A stretch of DNA of 64,000 nucleotides, from NCBI RefSeq assembly GCF_004766045.1, contig NZ_SPQQ01000015.1, positions 1 to 64,000 of the forward strand. The letters run 5' to 3'. This stretch comes from Desulfosporosinus fructosivorans. Lineage in GTDB: Bacteria; Bacillota; Desulfitobacteriia; Desulfitobacteriales; Desulfitobacteriaceae. Below, one piece after another: positions 16,327-24,453 of this stretch (positions within the stretch are counted from its first letter, which is position 1; each line of letters begins with the position of its first letter). Position numbers and translations under genes: made by a program. The notes under the pieces were generated by a model, which was given only the letters and a program-made list of their open reading frames with translations, did no database searches and was not told the DNA's origin.

Positions 16327-17688
16327 TTAATTAAACCTAAAAACAATCGGAAATATAAATGCAACAATTGCTGTCCAAGTGAAATAAACATAGAGATAAT
16401 CTGTCTGCCATTTTATTATCTTAGTGAAATCAAATTTCTTCTTGAAATACCCGATATATAACCAGGCAAGACCGACCAAGTTGCCCAGCAAAGCCAAATT
16501 CTCACCTAGCGCGGCCAGCTTATTGGGGGTAATGCCAAAGGCGGACAAGCGGAAAAGTATGGCCGATAAAGCAACCCCGTCGATAGCCAGGGCTGTCAGG
16601 ATCAGGGCTAGATTCAAGTAATCAAACAGGTTGGCTGGCTGGCGAATATCTCTCGCCGAAATGACGTACAATACCAACCCCAGTACTAACGCCAGCATAA
16701 AATCGAATCCAATTAGGAACTCTCTTTCCATAAATGGGCTATTACCGGTAATAATCATAACTATTAAGAAAGCAACCATAATTATAAGGAAGAGCGGACT
16801 GAATATTTTGGCCAAAATAGGTGCAAAGTTCTCCACCACGCTTTTTTTGGCCTCTACTAAATATACAGTAATCATGGCTGCCGCACACCCTCCATAAATC
16901 AGTAAATACTCTGCAAGAAATTTTTGGACGTCAATTTGGATGGCTTCGAAAATAACTAGCGTGAACAGGAATAACACCATTACACCTGCCATAACTAATA
17001 CACCATAGATAAAGGCTTCACCTGTGAAGCGTATAAAATTCATTCTCCCTTTGCTGCCTTGCCACTCCCTGCCTATATAAGTTGCTCCGACGACCAACCA
17101 CAAAAACAAAGGAAGATGAACGATGGTAAGAACTTCTGTATGGTGAGGATCAAATGACGGATACACATTGATAATCACCGCTGCTAGGATAAAAATCCCC
17201 AGTATCGTTGCCCATGTTTTTAACTCTGCTTTCCTCTTGATTAAGAAAAATGCCGCAATAAAAGGCAGAATAAAGAAACTAAAATTTTTAATGAAGAATA
17301 TTTTAATTTCACCGTCTTGATCGAGTAATCCGAAACCAAAAAGTTCGGGAATTTTGAACAGTGTCCCGGCTAGCAACGCAAAAATCACCACCAGGGTAAT
17401 ATCGCGCCGATTCAGCTGCTTGGCCAGTGAATCTATCGGATCTACCAATAAATGTTTCCATAGGCTTTCAGTATTTACTTTGGCAAACTCATGTGAGATC
17501 GCATCGACATTTCCTAAACGTTTGACACTAATTAAAAACGCTTCATCTGGCGTGAGTCCTGCTACAATTAAGTCCTCGATTTCGTCCCGCAAATGATTCT
17601 CCAATTCATGAATATCGGCATCGCTTAAATTACCATGGGCTCTCAAATGATCGCTCCACGAATGAACCTCTGTTTCCAAATCAAACAT
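16327..17688 (-). CDS. Polytopic membrane protein with N-terminal permease-prefix domain
   Basis: A 453-residue protein in two parts. Residues 1-75 form a soluble helical domain (ELENHLRDEIEDLIVAGLTP, DEAFLISVKRLGN), which is the permease-prefix domain found ahead of many Firmicute membrane proteins. Residues about 95-450 contain roughly eleven hydrophobic segments. ATG with GGAGG seven bases upstream, 11 nt after the padR-like gene. PadR-family regulators often control an adjacent gene with exactly this prefix domain, so it is probably the regulator's target and perhaps an envelope-stress or drug-response membrane protein. No transport substrate can be inferred. Confidence 0.75.
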   Translation of the reverse strand: MFDLETEVHSWSDHLRAHGNLSDADIHELENHLRDEIEDLIVAGLTPDEAFLISVKRLGNVDAISHEFAKVNTESLWKHLLVDPIDSLAKQLNRRDITLVVIFALLAGTLFKIPELFGFGLLDQDGEIKIFFIKNFSFFILPFIAAFFLIKRKAELKTWATILGIFILAAVIINVYPSFDPHHTEVLTIVHLPLFLWLVVGATYIGREWQGSKGRMNFIRFTGEAFIYGVLVMAGVMVLFLFTLVIFEAIQIDVQKFLAEYLLIYGGCAAAMITVYLVEAKKSVVENFAPILAKIFSPLFLIIMVAFLIVMIITGNSPFMEREFLIGFDFMLALVLGLVLYVISARDIRQPANLFDYLNLALILTALAIDGVALSAILFRLSAFGITPNKLAALGENLALLGNLVGLAWLYIGYFKKKFDFTKIIKWQTDYLYVYFTWTAIVAFIFPIVFRFN

Positions 17689-17699
17689 CTTGATCCTCC

Positions 17700-18038
17700 T
17701 TACGAATTACTTTCTTCATTCCAGGTCCTAGCAAGAGCATTATTGACTATTTCCCACTGCTTTTTTTGGAGTTCCAACTCGGTTAACCCACTCTCCTTAA
17801 TCCTGTAATATTTACGCTGCCGGCCTGCCTCCGATTTACTCAAGTAAGATTCAATTAACAGATGTTCTTCCAGACGATGTAATACCGGATACAACATACC
17901 TTCCGTCCAAATTAGTTGATTCTCAGACATTTCTTTCACGCGCTTGATAATCGCATAGCCGTAACTGTCACATTCCTTGAGGATGGCCAAAATGAGAGGG
18001 GTGGCAGAGGCGGCTATCAAGTCTTTAGATACATTCAT
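17700..18038 (-). CDS. PadR-family transcriptional regulator
   Basis: A 112-residue winged-helix regulator. The N-terminal helix-turn-helix reads PLILAILKECDSYGYAIIKR, then GMLYPVLHRLEEHLLIESYL (recognition helix and wing), then AGRQRKYYRIKESG, all hallmark PadR sequence. The C-terminal helix LELQKKQWEIVNNAL is the short dimerisation helix of subfamily 2. GGGGGAA precedes the ATG. It is the first gene of a two-gene operon with the membrane protein. A large inverted repeat immediately upstream (18058-18109) is the likely operator, implying autoregulation. Confidence 0.92.
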   Translation of the reverse strand: MNVSKDLIAASATPLILAILKECDSYGYAIIKRVKEMSENQLIWTEGMLYPVLHRLEEHLLIESYLSKSEAGRQRKYYRIKESGLTELELQKKQWEIVNNALARTWNEESNS

Positions 18039-18057
18039 TCATTCAATTCCCCCCACT

Positions 18058-18109
18058 ATACCTAATACTTCTAGGTATGATATGAATTATACCTAGAAGT
18101 ATTAGGTAT
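18058..18109. promoter_or_regulatory. PadR operator: perfect 21-bp inverted repeat
   Basis: Arms 18058-18078 and 18089-18109 are exact reverse complements, separated by 10 nt. Each arm is itself a dyad ATACCTA-N7-TAGGTAT. The element lies 20-70 nt upstream of the padR ATG, over the expected promoter. The doubled half-site layout suits binding of two PadR dimers. Binding is inference from position and symmetry. Confidence 0.75.
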
Positions 18110-18318
18110 GTCAACTGTACTCACGTCGTTAACTAGTGTGAAGCTCATACAAGTTTCCCTAATCTACACACTTCCCAATCCGTACCTCTATCCTCATCCC
18201 GCTCTTCAGCTCAAAAAAAAATACGTTGGTGTGAGAATTTCTATCTTCTCAACCAACGCATTAAATATTTGTCCATTGTCCCTTATTTCCGCAAGACGAT
18301 GAATTAAGTTTTATTTCA

Positions 18319-19191
18319 TTATTTACGTAATCTCCCCAAGGACAGGATAACCAATCCGGCAAAAACCAGAATCATCCCGACTTGAGAAAGAAGAGATAAT
18401 TTTTCTTTCAGCAGAAACAATCCCAATGCCGCTGCAGTAACCGGTTCCGCAAGGGATAAAGTAACTGCTTTGGGAAAGGGTATTTTGGCCAAACCATGTG
18501 AAAACAAAATATAAGCAAGGGCAGTGGCTACTAATCCCAAATGGAGGGCAACACCGGTACCTTGGATGGTTTTCAGCCACTCCAGGTTGTCAAAAAAGAG
18601 AAAAGGAGAAAGTAGCAATGCCCCAATGGAGAATACAATCCCTGTCACTGCTTCCGGAGGGTGAGACACCAGCAGTTCCTTGCTCGCGGCGGCATAAAGT
18701 GCATATGAGACGCCGGCTCCCAAGGCCAGGACGGTGCCAATAGAGTTCAGCGCTAGTTTCTGACCGCCAGTAATCACCAGAATACATCCGATGACTGCAA
18801 GCAAGGTGGCTGCCGCCCACCTCAGCCCCGGGTTTTCCCGCCGCAAAGTCAGAGAAATTAAACCAGCGAACACCGGCGCACTGCCGATGGTCACTACTGT
18901 TCCTACAGCCACCCCCGTTTTCAAAACTCCGGCAAAAAAGAAAAGCTGATAGGCAGCCATACACCCGGCTGCGAGGAATGTGGTCCCCTTGAACCAAGGC
19001 GGATTTCCCGACAAAGCTCCCCGCCGCCAGGCAAAAATTAGAAGAGCCGCTCCGCCTACTGCTAGGCGAACAGATCCGATTGACAATGGCGATGCACCGG
19101 GAGGGGCAAAAGATTGAGCAGTGCCTGTCGTTCCCCAGAGCACCGCCGCTGCCACCACTAGGCTTGAAAAAAAAGTTTCATTATGCTTCAT
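18319..19191 (-). CDS. EamA/DMT-family transporter (RhaT/YdcZ-like)
   Basis: An inner-membrane protein of 290 residues with ten hydrophobic segments in two EamA repeats. The first opens AAAVLWGTTGTAQSFAPPG and the second starts near LGAGVSYALYAAASKELL, with the family PxxA-type ending SLAEPVTAAALGLFLLKEKL. Drug/metabolite transporters of this type export amino acids or small metabolites. ATG with AAAGGAG seven bases upstream. The AraC-type gene lies just upstream on the same strand, so the pair is probably a regulator-exporter unit. Confidence 0.9.
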   Translation of the reverse strand: MKHNETFFSSLVVAAAVLWGTTGTAQSFAPPGASPLSIGSVRLAVGGAALLIFAWRRGALSGNPPWFKGTTFLAAGCMAAYQLFFFAGVLKTGVAVGTVVTIGSAPVFAGLISLTLRRENPGLRWAAATLLAVIGCILVITGGQKLALNSIGTVLALGAGVSYALYAAASKELLVSHPPEAVTGIVFSIGALLLSPFLFFDNLEWLKTIQGTGVALHLGLVATALAYILFSHGLAKIPFPKAVTLSLAEPVTAAALGLFLLKEKLSLLSQVGMILVFAGLVILSLGRLRK

Positions 19192-19308
19192 TATTTTCTC
19201 CTTTAGCTAATTTTAACTTTTGATAATAAAAGTAAAACCAATCAGCTTCCTTTTATATAATAATAAAGCAAAATGATAAAGTTTTTTTCACCAGGATTAG
19301 GATATTTT

Positions 19309-20031
19309 TTAGCTTATCTTCATATTGTTCCGCCTATATTCTGCTGGAGTAATACCTTCGATTTCTTTAAATACTCTATCTAGCGAAGACTGGTGGACAT
19401 ATCCGACCTCCCAAGCAATCTGCAAAATATTAAGACTTGTCCCAAGAAGCAGTTGTTTTGACTGCTGGATTCTCACTTTTTTCAGATATGCCATCGGGGT
19501 ACAGTTCATAATGCCTTTGAACCATGAACAAAAATAACTAACAGTATAATGTTCCAAAGAAGCGAGCTTCTCCAGGCTTATCTGTTCGTTATAGAATTTC
19601 TGAATATATTTAACCGAGTCCGGAATCTGATATTCTGTCAAATAGGTATTAAAAAAACGAAAAAGAGAACTGATCCTAGATGATTCGATTTTACCTTGAT
19701 CAGCTTCACTTAAAAGAAGGAATCTAATGGCTTTCCATTTCTCATCCATTTCATAGTTTTGTCCACCTGGGAAATTATCCAATTCCCCGAATTGAAACAT
19801 AAATTGTGGAATATCCAATACCAGAAATTTGTTGTTCTGTTTTGCCCAGAAGGTGTGCTGGCAGGAAGGGGGAAGTAAAAACAAATGGGCCTCATCTAAC
19901 TTTAATTCCTTGCCTTCGGTCTTGATGTTCAGAACTCCCTGAAGCGGCAGTATTAACTGAACAAATCTGTGGTCATGGGTTTTTATAACATCGGTATAAG
20001 TCCTGTGTTCACAAACTATTTTATTATCCAC
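19309..20031 (-). CDS. AraC-family transcriptional regulator
   Basis: A 240-residue regulator with an N-terminal cupin sensor (HDHRFVQLILPLQGVLNIKT and HLFLLPPSCQHTFWA) and a C-terminal double helix-turn-helix (QISLEKLASLEHYTVSYF; LNILQIAWEVGY; VFKEIEGITPAEYRR). GTG at 20031 was chosen because AGGTGG lies 8-9 nt upstream; the frame extends 18 codons further to a GTG without a ribosome-binding site. It probably senses a small molecule in the cupin pocket and controls the neighbouring exporter gene. Confidence 0.88.
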   Translation of the reverse strand: MDNKIVCEHRTYTDVIKTHDHRFVQLILPLQGVLNIKTEGKELKLDEAHLFLLPPSCQHTFWAKQNNKFLVLDIPQFMFQFGELDNFPGGQNYEMDEKWKAIRFLLLSEADQGKIESSRISSLFRFFNTYLTEYQIPDSVKYIQKFYNEQISLEKLASLEHYTVSYFCSWFKGIMNCTPMAYLKKVRIQQSKQLLLGTSLNILQIAWEVGYVHQSSLDRVFKEIEGITPAEYRRNNMKIS

Positions 20032-20226
20032 TGCTGCCCCACCTTTTTCAAAAACATTAACTAAACTCACTATGATATTACTCACAATATATTATTTTAA
20101 CATCTTACTTATAGAATTTATATGAAGATTTCTTCTGTTAAACGCTCCAGCATCCGAAGAACGCGTTGTGTTTTCCTCTAATTTTTTTGTTTTTGGTGTG
20201 AAATTATTTAAAGAATGGCATAATAA

Positions 20227-20259
20227 AGCGGACGTATCTTCGTTTGAAATACGCCCGCT
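20227..20259 (-). terminator. Intrinsic terminator downstream of the ABM-domain gene
   Basis: AGCGGACGTAT (20227-20237) and ATACGCCCGCT (20249-20259) form a stem with one mismatch. On the minus strand it is followed by TTTATTAT. It lies 79 nt past the stop of the leftward 20338-20664 gene. Confidence 0.7.
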
Positions 20260-20337
20260 CATCTTGCAGGATTTCTGTATTCAGTTGGTAACGATGATAG
20301 CCCATATATTGTTTCATAGCTAATTCACTTACTCTAA

Positions 20338-20664
20338 TTAGTGGGCTGATTGTCCGATACGCTTAAGTATGCTAGTCCTAGGCGCATCCCGCAACATTGC
20401 AGTAGCCTCTTTTAGCCCGGATTTTGCGGCACTCATGTGAGCATGAAAGGCTTCTATATTCTCCCATTCTTGGGTAGAGTAAAAAGTTCCGGGGTAATTG
20501 CTGTCTTCAAAGATTTCATAGCTCAAGAGTCCAGGTTTTTCTGTTGTCGCTATCGTTGTCATAAAAGCCTTTCGTGCAAACTCCTCTTCGCCATCTTTAG
20601 CATGAATTTCAATGAATACTGTTACACTGCTGGGGTACTTTTTGCTGTCGTTTGTTGTATTCAT
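20338..20664 (-). CDS. Antibiotic biosynthesis monooxygenase (ABM) domain protein
   Basis: A 108-residue dimeric alpha+beta-barrel protein of the ABM superfamily. The pattern is VTVFIEIHAKDGEEEFARKA, then EKPGLLSYEIFEDSNYPGTF, then EWENIEAFHAHMSA, exactly the order of the YgiN/HmoA-like family. Members are quinol monooxygenases, haem-degrading enzymes or simply reactive-metabolite scavengers. The residues needed for haem degradation by IsdG-type enzymes are not evident. ATG with GAGGGGG upstream. The divergent arrangement typical of MarR targets is not present: the MarR gene lies 145 nt upstream on the same strand. Confidence 0.8.
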   Translation of the reverse strand: MNTTNDSKKYPSSVTVFIEIHAKDGEEEFARKAFMTTIATTEKPGLLSYEIFEDSNYPGTFYSTQEWENIEAFHAHMSAAKSGLKEATAMLRDAPRTSILKRIGQSAH

Positions 20665-20808
20665 ACAATCCCCCTCTTTTTCTGACTTAACTTACTTACA
20701 TGAAATGTCAAAATTTAAAAACTCTAATACCACTTTCGCTACTAAATCCTCTTTAATTCATTTGCAACTCTTTATCAAAAAAAATTTATTAGGGTACTGT
20801 GTATACAT

Positions 20809-21261
20809 TTATTCCTTATTGAATTTGGATAACAGCTTTTTCATAGCTTGAGTAGTTTGTTTTATGAGTTCCAGATCTTCATCATCAAGATTACCAAAAA
20901 AACGGGCGGAGGATTTAATTAACTCTTCAGCTGATTTGTTCATAAATTTTTTTCCTTCGTCTGTAATCCGAATCAAGAAGACCCTTCTGTCTCGACTGCT
21001 GTTTACACGTTCAACATAATCCAGCTTAACAAGCTTATCAGTTAACACTGTTATGTTTGGTTTTGTAACATGGAGGATTTCACTTAAATCACTCATTGAA
21101 AGTTCTTTTCCGTCCACCAGCTCCTGTAACATTCTAAAATGCGTTCTAACCAGTCCTGTTTTATTTAGTTGATCGTCAATAAATTTAAATGTTTTGCTGT
21201 TAAATTCATGAGAAACATTTGAAAATTCCTTAATCATTAATAATATTTCATCATTTTGCAC
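20809..21261 (-). CDS. MarR-family transcriptional regulator
   Basis: A 150-residue winged-helix regulator. LSMSDLSEILHVTKPNITVL is the helix-turn-helix, and DKLVKLDYVERVNSSRDRRV with FLIRITDEGKKFM forms the wing with its conserved DRR. The N- and C-terminal helices make the dimer interface. GTG start with AAGGAGG six bases upstream. It precedes the ABM-domain gene in the same orientation and probably controls it and itself; candidate operator repeats lie at 21332-21359. Confidence 0.92.
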   Translation of the reverse strand: MQNDEILLMIKEFSNVSHEFNSKTFKFIDDQLNKTGLVRTHFRMLQELVDGKELSMSDLSEILHVTKPNITVLTDKLVKLDYVERVNSSRDRRVFLIRITDEGKKFMNKSAEELIKSSARFFGNLDDEDLELIKQTTQAMKKLLSKFNKE

Positions 21262-21331
21262 CTTACTCCTCCTTAGAATGATTATTCAAAATCGTTTTAG
21301 GATTTCTTCATCTGAACCTGCATGCAATTAA

Positions 21332-21359
21332 TTAAATACTTAATAGTTAAATACTTAAT
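21332..21359. promoter_or_regulatory. Putative MarR operator (tandem 13-bp direct repeat)
   Basis: TTAAATACTTAAT occurs twice, at 21332-21344 and 21347-21359, separated by two bases (15-bp period). The motif is AT-rich and partly palindromic (TTAA...TTAA). It is about 70-100 nt upstream of the marR GTG, where the promoter and operator should be. Confidence 0.5.
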
Positions 21360-21737
21360 TGAGTATAATGCTGGATTTAGTCAATGTCAAGATATAAATA
21401 AGTGCCTAGTAAATTCGTTCTTTTTCTACAGCTGGGTAGGAAATAATGACTACCTATAGACTGCTTACGGCATTTATACTGCATAGAGTTGCATTCAAAA
21501 TACATCAGGAATTGCTTGAGGATAATGGCCACAGCTTCGAAATACTGGATGTATATTGAAAGAGGAAAGTGCATCCCTTTCTCATTTGTCCTTTTGACCA
21601 CTATTTGTCATCAAAACTATACTCTCAACGTGCCCTGTTCGCGGGAACATTTAGCCCCTAAATCAGCCTTCAATGAAGTAACACCGATGTGCCACGTTCG
21701 AGGAAACCTATACACCTGATAACACACTTTCTAAGAA
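21360..21737. other. Intergenic region without a recognisable gene
   Basis: Together with the flanking marR promoter and glmS terminator this is a roughly 700-nt gap. Short open frames of 70-76 codons exist on both strands around 21377-21719, but they overlap each other, lack ribosome-binding sites and look non-coding (rich in C, Y, K). Nothing functional identified. Confidence 0.5.
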
Positions 21738-21780
21738 TAAGGGGCGCTTCAAAATAGAAATATTTTGAAACGCCCCTTAA
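21738..21780 (-). terminator. Intrinsic terminator downstream of glmS
   Basis: A long stem: TAAGGGGCGCTTCAAAATA (21738-21756) pairs with TATTTTGAAACGCCCCTTA (21761-21779), with one mismatch and a 4-nt loop. The T-run on the minus strand is interrupted (TTCTTAG). It lies about 180 nt past the glmS stop. Confidence 0.7.
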
Positions 21781-21963
21781 ATAATTCTGTTCTTTTCAAC
21801 TTTATTTTTCAGTGTACAACTTTGTTTTTATTAACAGCTACTTCATTGGATAGTGGTTAATAAGAATGCCTAACCGACTTTATTGGCGACATTATTTCTG
21901 GTCTATAATTAGGACAAACTTTATTCCCCAAAACTACAGATACCACAAACCCACACTCGGTCC

Positions 21964-23787
21964 CTACTCCACCGTAACGCTCTTAGCTAAATTCCTCGGC
22001 TTATCGACATCGCACCCTCTGGCCACGGAGACATAGTACGACAATAGCTGAAGCGGTATAACTGTGAGAAGCGGAGCCAGCTCATCTATGGTCTCTGGAA
22101 CGTAGATCACATGATCGACGGACTTCGCCATATTAGTGTTTCCCTTATAGGTAAGCCCGATCACTCGAGCATCCCGCGCTTTTACTTCTTTGACGTTAGA
22201 GATGGTTTTATCATACACATCCCGTTGGGTTGCTAAAGCAATGACAGGGGTCTCCTCCGTGACGAGCGCTAAGGTACCGTGTTTCAATTCCCCAGCGGCA
22301 TAGGCTTCGGCGTGGATATAGGAAATCTCCTTGAGTTTCAAGGCTCCTTCCATGGCGACTGCCCAGTCAAGTGAGCGACCAATGAAGAAGGCGTCTTCCA
22401 CTTTCACGAACGACTGCGCCAACTCTTTGATCAGGTCTTCCTGATTTAAAACTTCCTGAGCCTGCTCAGGAATCAGCTTCAAAGCAGTAATAATCTCACC
22501 AATTTTTTCCTGAGGCAACGTCCCTTTGACCTGAGCGAGATAGAGTCCGAGCATGACCATTCCTTCGAGCTGTGTTATATAGGCCTTTGTCGAAGCGACA
22601 GCAATCTCAGGACCTGCCCAGGTAAAGATTACATCATGGGCTTCTCGAGATACCGTGCTCCCCACTACATTCGTAACCGCCACCACGCGCGCACCTCGAT
22701 TTTTGGCTTCCCGTAGAGCTGCTAAGGTATCTGCGGTTTCCCCAGACTGACTGATCACTATTACTAGGGTATGATCGTCAATAATCGGGCCGCGATAGCG
22801 AAACTCGGAGGCAATGTCCACTTCAACCGGTAAATGGGCCCAACGCTCGATCAAGGTCTTACCGACTAATCCGGCATGCCAGGCCGTACCGCAAGCGACT
22901 ATATAAACTTTATTGATCCGTGCTAGTTGTTCAAGGGTTAAATCTACTTCCTCGAGAACAACACTCCCGTCTTTTAAGCGACCCAACATCGTATCTCGCA
23001 AAGCTTTCGGTTGTTCATGAATTTCCTTAAGCATGAAATGTTCATACCCGCCCTTTTCGGCAGCCACTGCATCCCACTTCACATCAAAGACTTCTTTTGT
23101 ACGTGGATTTCCTTCGAAGTCTGTGATCTTTACCTCCTCTTTAGTAACAACCACCATTTCGCCATCATCTAAGATATACACTTTTCGTGTATAGTTTAGA
23201 ATGGCCGTGATGTCACTGGCTACGAAAAATTCTCCATCTCCGAGACCTACAACCATTGGACTATCTTTACGAGCAGCAACCAGCTTATCCGGGTCTCTGA
23301 GACTTAAGACAACCATGGCATAGGAGCCACGAATTGTCGCTAAGACTTTACGGACAGCCTCTTTCAGGTCTCCTTCATAAAAGTCTTCCACTAAGTGGGC
23401 CAAAACTTCTGTGTCAGTCTCCGAAACAAACTGGTGTCCTTTTTCGATGAGTTTATCTTTTAGTTCTAAATAATTCTCTATGATTCCATTATGCACCACT
23501 GCAAAGTCCTGCTTGCAATCGCTATGAGGATGAGCATTGACAAACGACGGACGGCCATGAGTCGCCCACCGAGTGTGTCCGATCCCGATGCAAGACTGGG
23601 AAAAATCCTCCCCAAGTTCCTCTTCCAAGGCTACTAATTTACCCACGCTTTTAGATACTACGATTTTCTGCTGGTCTAGGACAGCTACTCCCGCTGAATC
23701 GTACCCTCGATACTCTAACTTTTTCAAGCCCTCCACCAAAACGGGTATAGCAGTTCGTTTTCCTATATATCCGACAATACCACACAT
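21964..23787 (-). CDS. glmS: Glutamine--fructose-6-phosphate aminotransferase (isomerizing) GlmS
   Basis: Makes glucosamine-6-phosphate from fructose-6-phosphate and glutamine, the first step to UDP-GlcNAc. 607 residues counted from MCGIVGYIG, so that Cys becomes the N-terminal nucleophile. The glutaminase domain shows GHTRWATHG and SETDTEVLAHL. Two SIS domains follow, with CGTAWHAGL, SQSGETADTLAALR and a C-terminal DKPRNLAKSVTVE. ATG at 23787 has AAAGGAG eight bases upstream; the frame extends to a TTG six codons earlier, which would bury the catalytic Cys. Regulated by the glmS ribozyme in its leader. End of the cdaA-cdaR-glmM-glmS locus. Confidence 0.98.
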   Translation of the reverse strand: MCGIVGYIGKRTAIPVLVEGLKKLEYRGYDSAGVAVLDQQKIVVSKSVGKLVALEEELGEDFSQSCIGIGHTRWATHGRPSFVNAHPHSDCKQDFAVVHNGIIENYLELKDKLIEKGHQFVSETDTEVLAHLVEDFYEGDLKEAVRKVLATIRGSYAMVVLSLRDPDKLVAARKDSPMVVGLGDGEFFVASDITAILNYTRKVYILDDGEMVVVTKEEVKITDFEGNPRTKEVFDVKWDAVAAEKGGYEHFMLKEIHEQPKALRDTMLGRLKDGSVVLEEVDLTLEQLARINKVYIVACGTAWHAGLVGKTLIERWAHLPVEVDIASEFRYRGPIIDDHTLVIVISQSGETADTLAALREAKNRGARVVAVTNVVGSTVSREAHDVIFTWAGPEIAVASTKAYITQLEGMVMLGLYLAQVKGTLPQEKIGEIITALKLIPEQAQEVLNQEDLIKELAQSFVKVEDAFFIGRSLDWAVAMEGALKLKEISYIHAEAYAAGELKHGTLALVTEETPVIALATQRDVYDKTISNVKEVKARDARVIGLTYKGNTNMAKSVDHVIYVPETIDELAPLLTVIPLQLLSYYVSVARGCDVDKPRNLAKSVTVE

Positions 23788-23821
23788 ATGCTTTTCTCCT
23801 TTCAAAATAAATAATCTGTAC

Positions 23822-23845
23822 GAGCAATTTATGAATTGCCCCTAC
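23822..23845. repeat. Short dispersed palindromic repeat, copy 1
   Basis: A 24-nt imperfect palindrome with core CAATTTATGAATTGCCCC and ending CCCCTAC. A second copy is at 30732-30754. Both are in the leader of a leftward gene. It may be a REP-like element or a degenerate hairpin. Confidence 0.45.
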
Positions 23846-23862
23846 TTTCTGCCGAGTAAATT

Positions 23863-23886
23863 AAAAGCCGTCCCGACACGGACGAC
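23863..23886 (-). terminator. Terminator-like hairpin in the glmS leader
   Basis: On the minus strand GTCGTCC (23880-23886) pairs with GGGACGGC (23867-23874), followed by TTTTAA. It lies between the ribozyme and the glmS start codon. With only four T residues it may be a weak terminator or attenuator. Confidence 0.5.
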
Positions 23887-23954
23887 TTTGTTGATTCAGA
23901 ATTTAGGCAACGCTAGCAAGGGGGTACATTTAGACATAACCATCCCTTGTCTTG

Positions 23955-24095
23955 TCAGCTTACTCCTTGTCCCGAAAATTACTCTTCGGTTTTAAGCAAG
24001 CTTACGGTGACAAGCCACCGAGAGGGATCCGCCGAAAATTTCGATAACCCTCTTCCTCGTCGACCTTAAGTATGAAACTTTAAGGCCCTGGCGCT
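23955..24095 (-). ncRNA. glmS ribozyme (glucosamine-6-phosphate-activated)
   Basis: The leader of glmS folds as the self-cleaving glmS ribozyme. The cleavage site A|GCGCC is at 24095/24094 (minus strand). The core pieces GACGAGGAAGAGG, TATCGAA and TTTCGGCGGAT followed by CCCTC match the conserved catalytic core, including the GlcN6P-binding loop. P3 is seen as CGGTG...CACCG and P4 as CCGAA...TTCGG. Cleavage exposes a 5'-OH that leads to mRNA decay when GlcN6P is high. The 3' limit is approximate, set at the last pairing GTAAGC. Confidence 0.95.
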
Positions 24096-24453
24096 CAAAT
24101 TATATTGCCGTTCTGAAACAACCGTCCATTTTTCTGGTCTTGTTCTTTTTGACTTGTCGTTGTCATTATTGCTGTCGCATCACCTTCTTTCATAGCCTAA
24201 GTCACTGATACCTAACTTAGGAATTGTTCGTTATTTAAAGGATGCCTCCATAATCTTGAATACATCCGCTTAAAATCGGCGTGCGCCAAGCTCTTGGCGC
24301 TGGCGAAATTCTTGGGTTTTGCACTTATGCTAAAATACTTTTGAAATGACAGGGCAGGACTCACGGCATATTCACATACGCCGTGAGGTTAATTGCACCT
24401 GAGCACATACCATTATACGCTAAAATCAAAATAAAGTAATCCAACTGTGTACT
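24096..24453 (-). other. glmM-glmS intergenic region upstream of the ribozyme
   Basis: About 360 nt without a convincing gene. Two hairpins stand out: GCGCCAAG/CTTGGCGC (24283-24300) and CTCACGGC/GCCGTGAG (24360-24387). Neither has a T-run. A -10-like TATAAT (24099-24104) with a weak -35 lies just before the ribozyme. A 32-codon frame ending in TGA at the cleavage site lacks a ribosome-binding site. Confidence 0.5.

Noticed and set aside
21377..21719. Two overlapping frames of 74 and 76 codons on opposite strands
   Set aside because: They overlap each other, lack ribosome-binding sites and have low-complexity composition; left as intergenic.
24099..24197. 32-codon frame ending in TGA at the glmS ribozyme cleavage site
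   Set aside because: The coincidence of the stop with the cleavage site is striking, but there is no good ribosome-binding site and the peptide has no hallmark of a real leader peptide.
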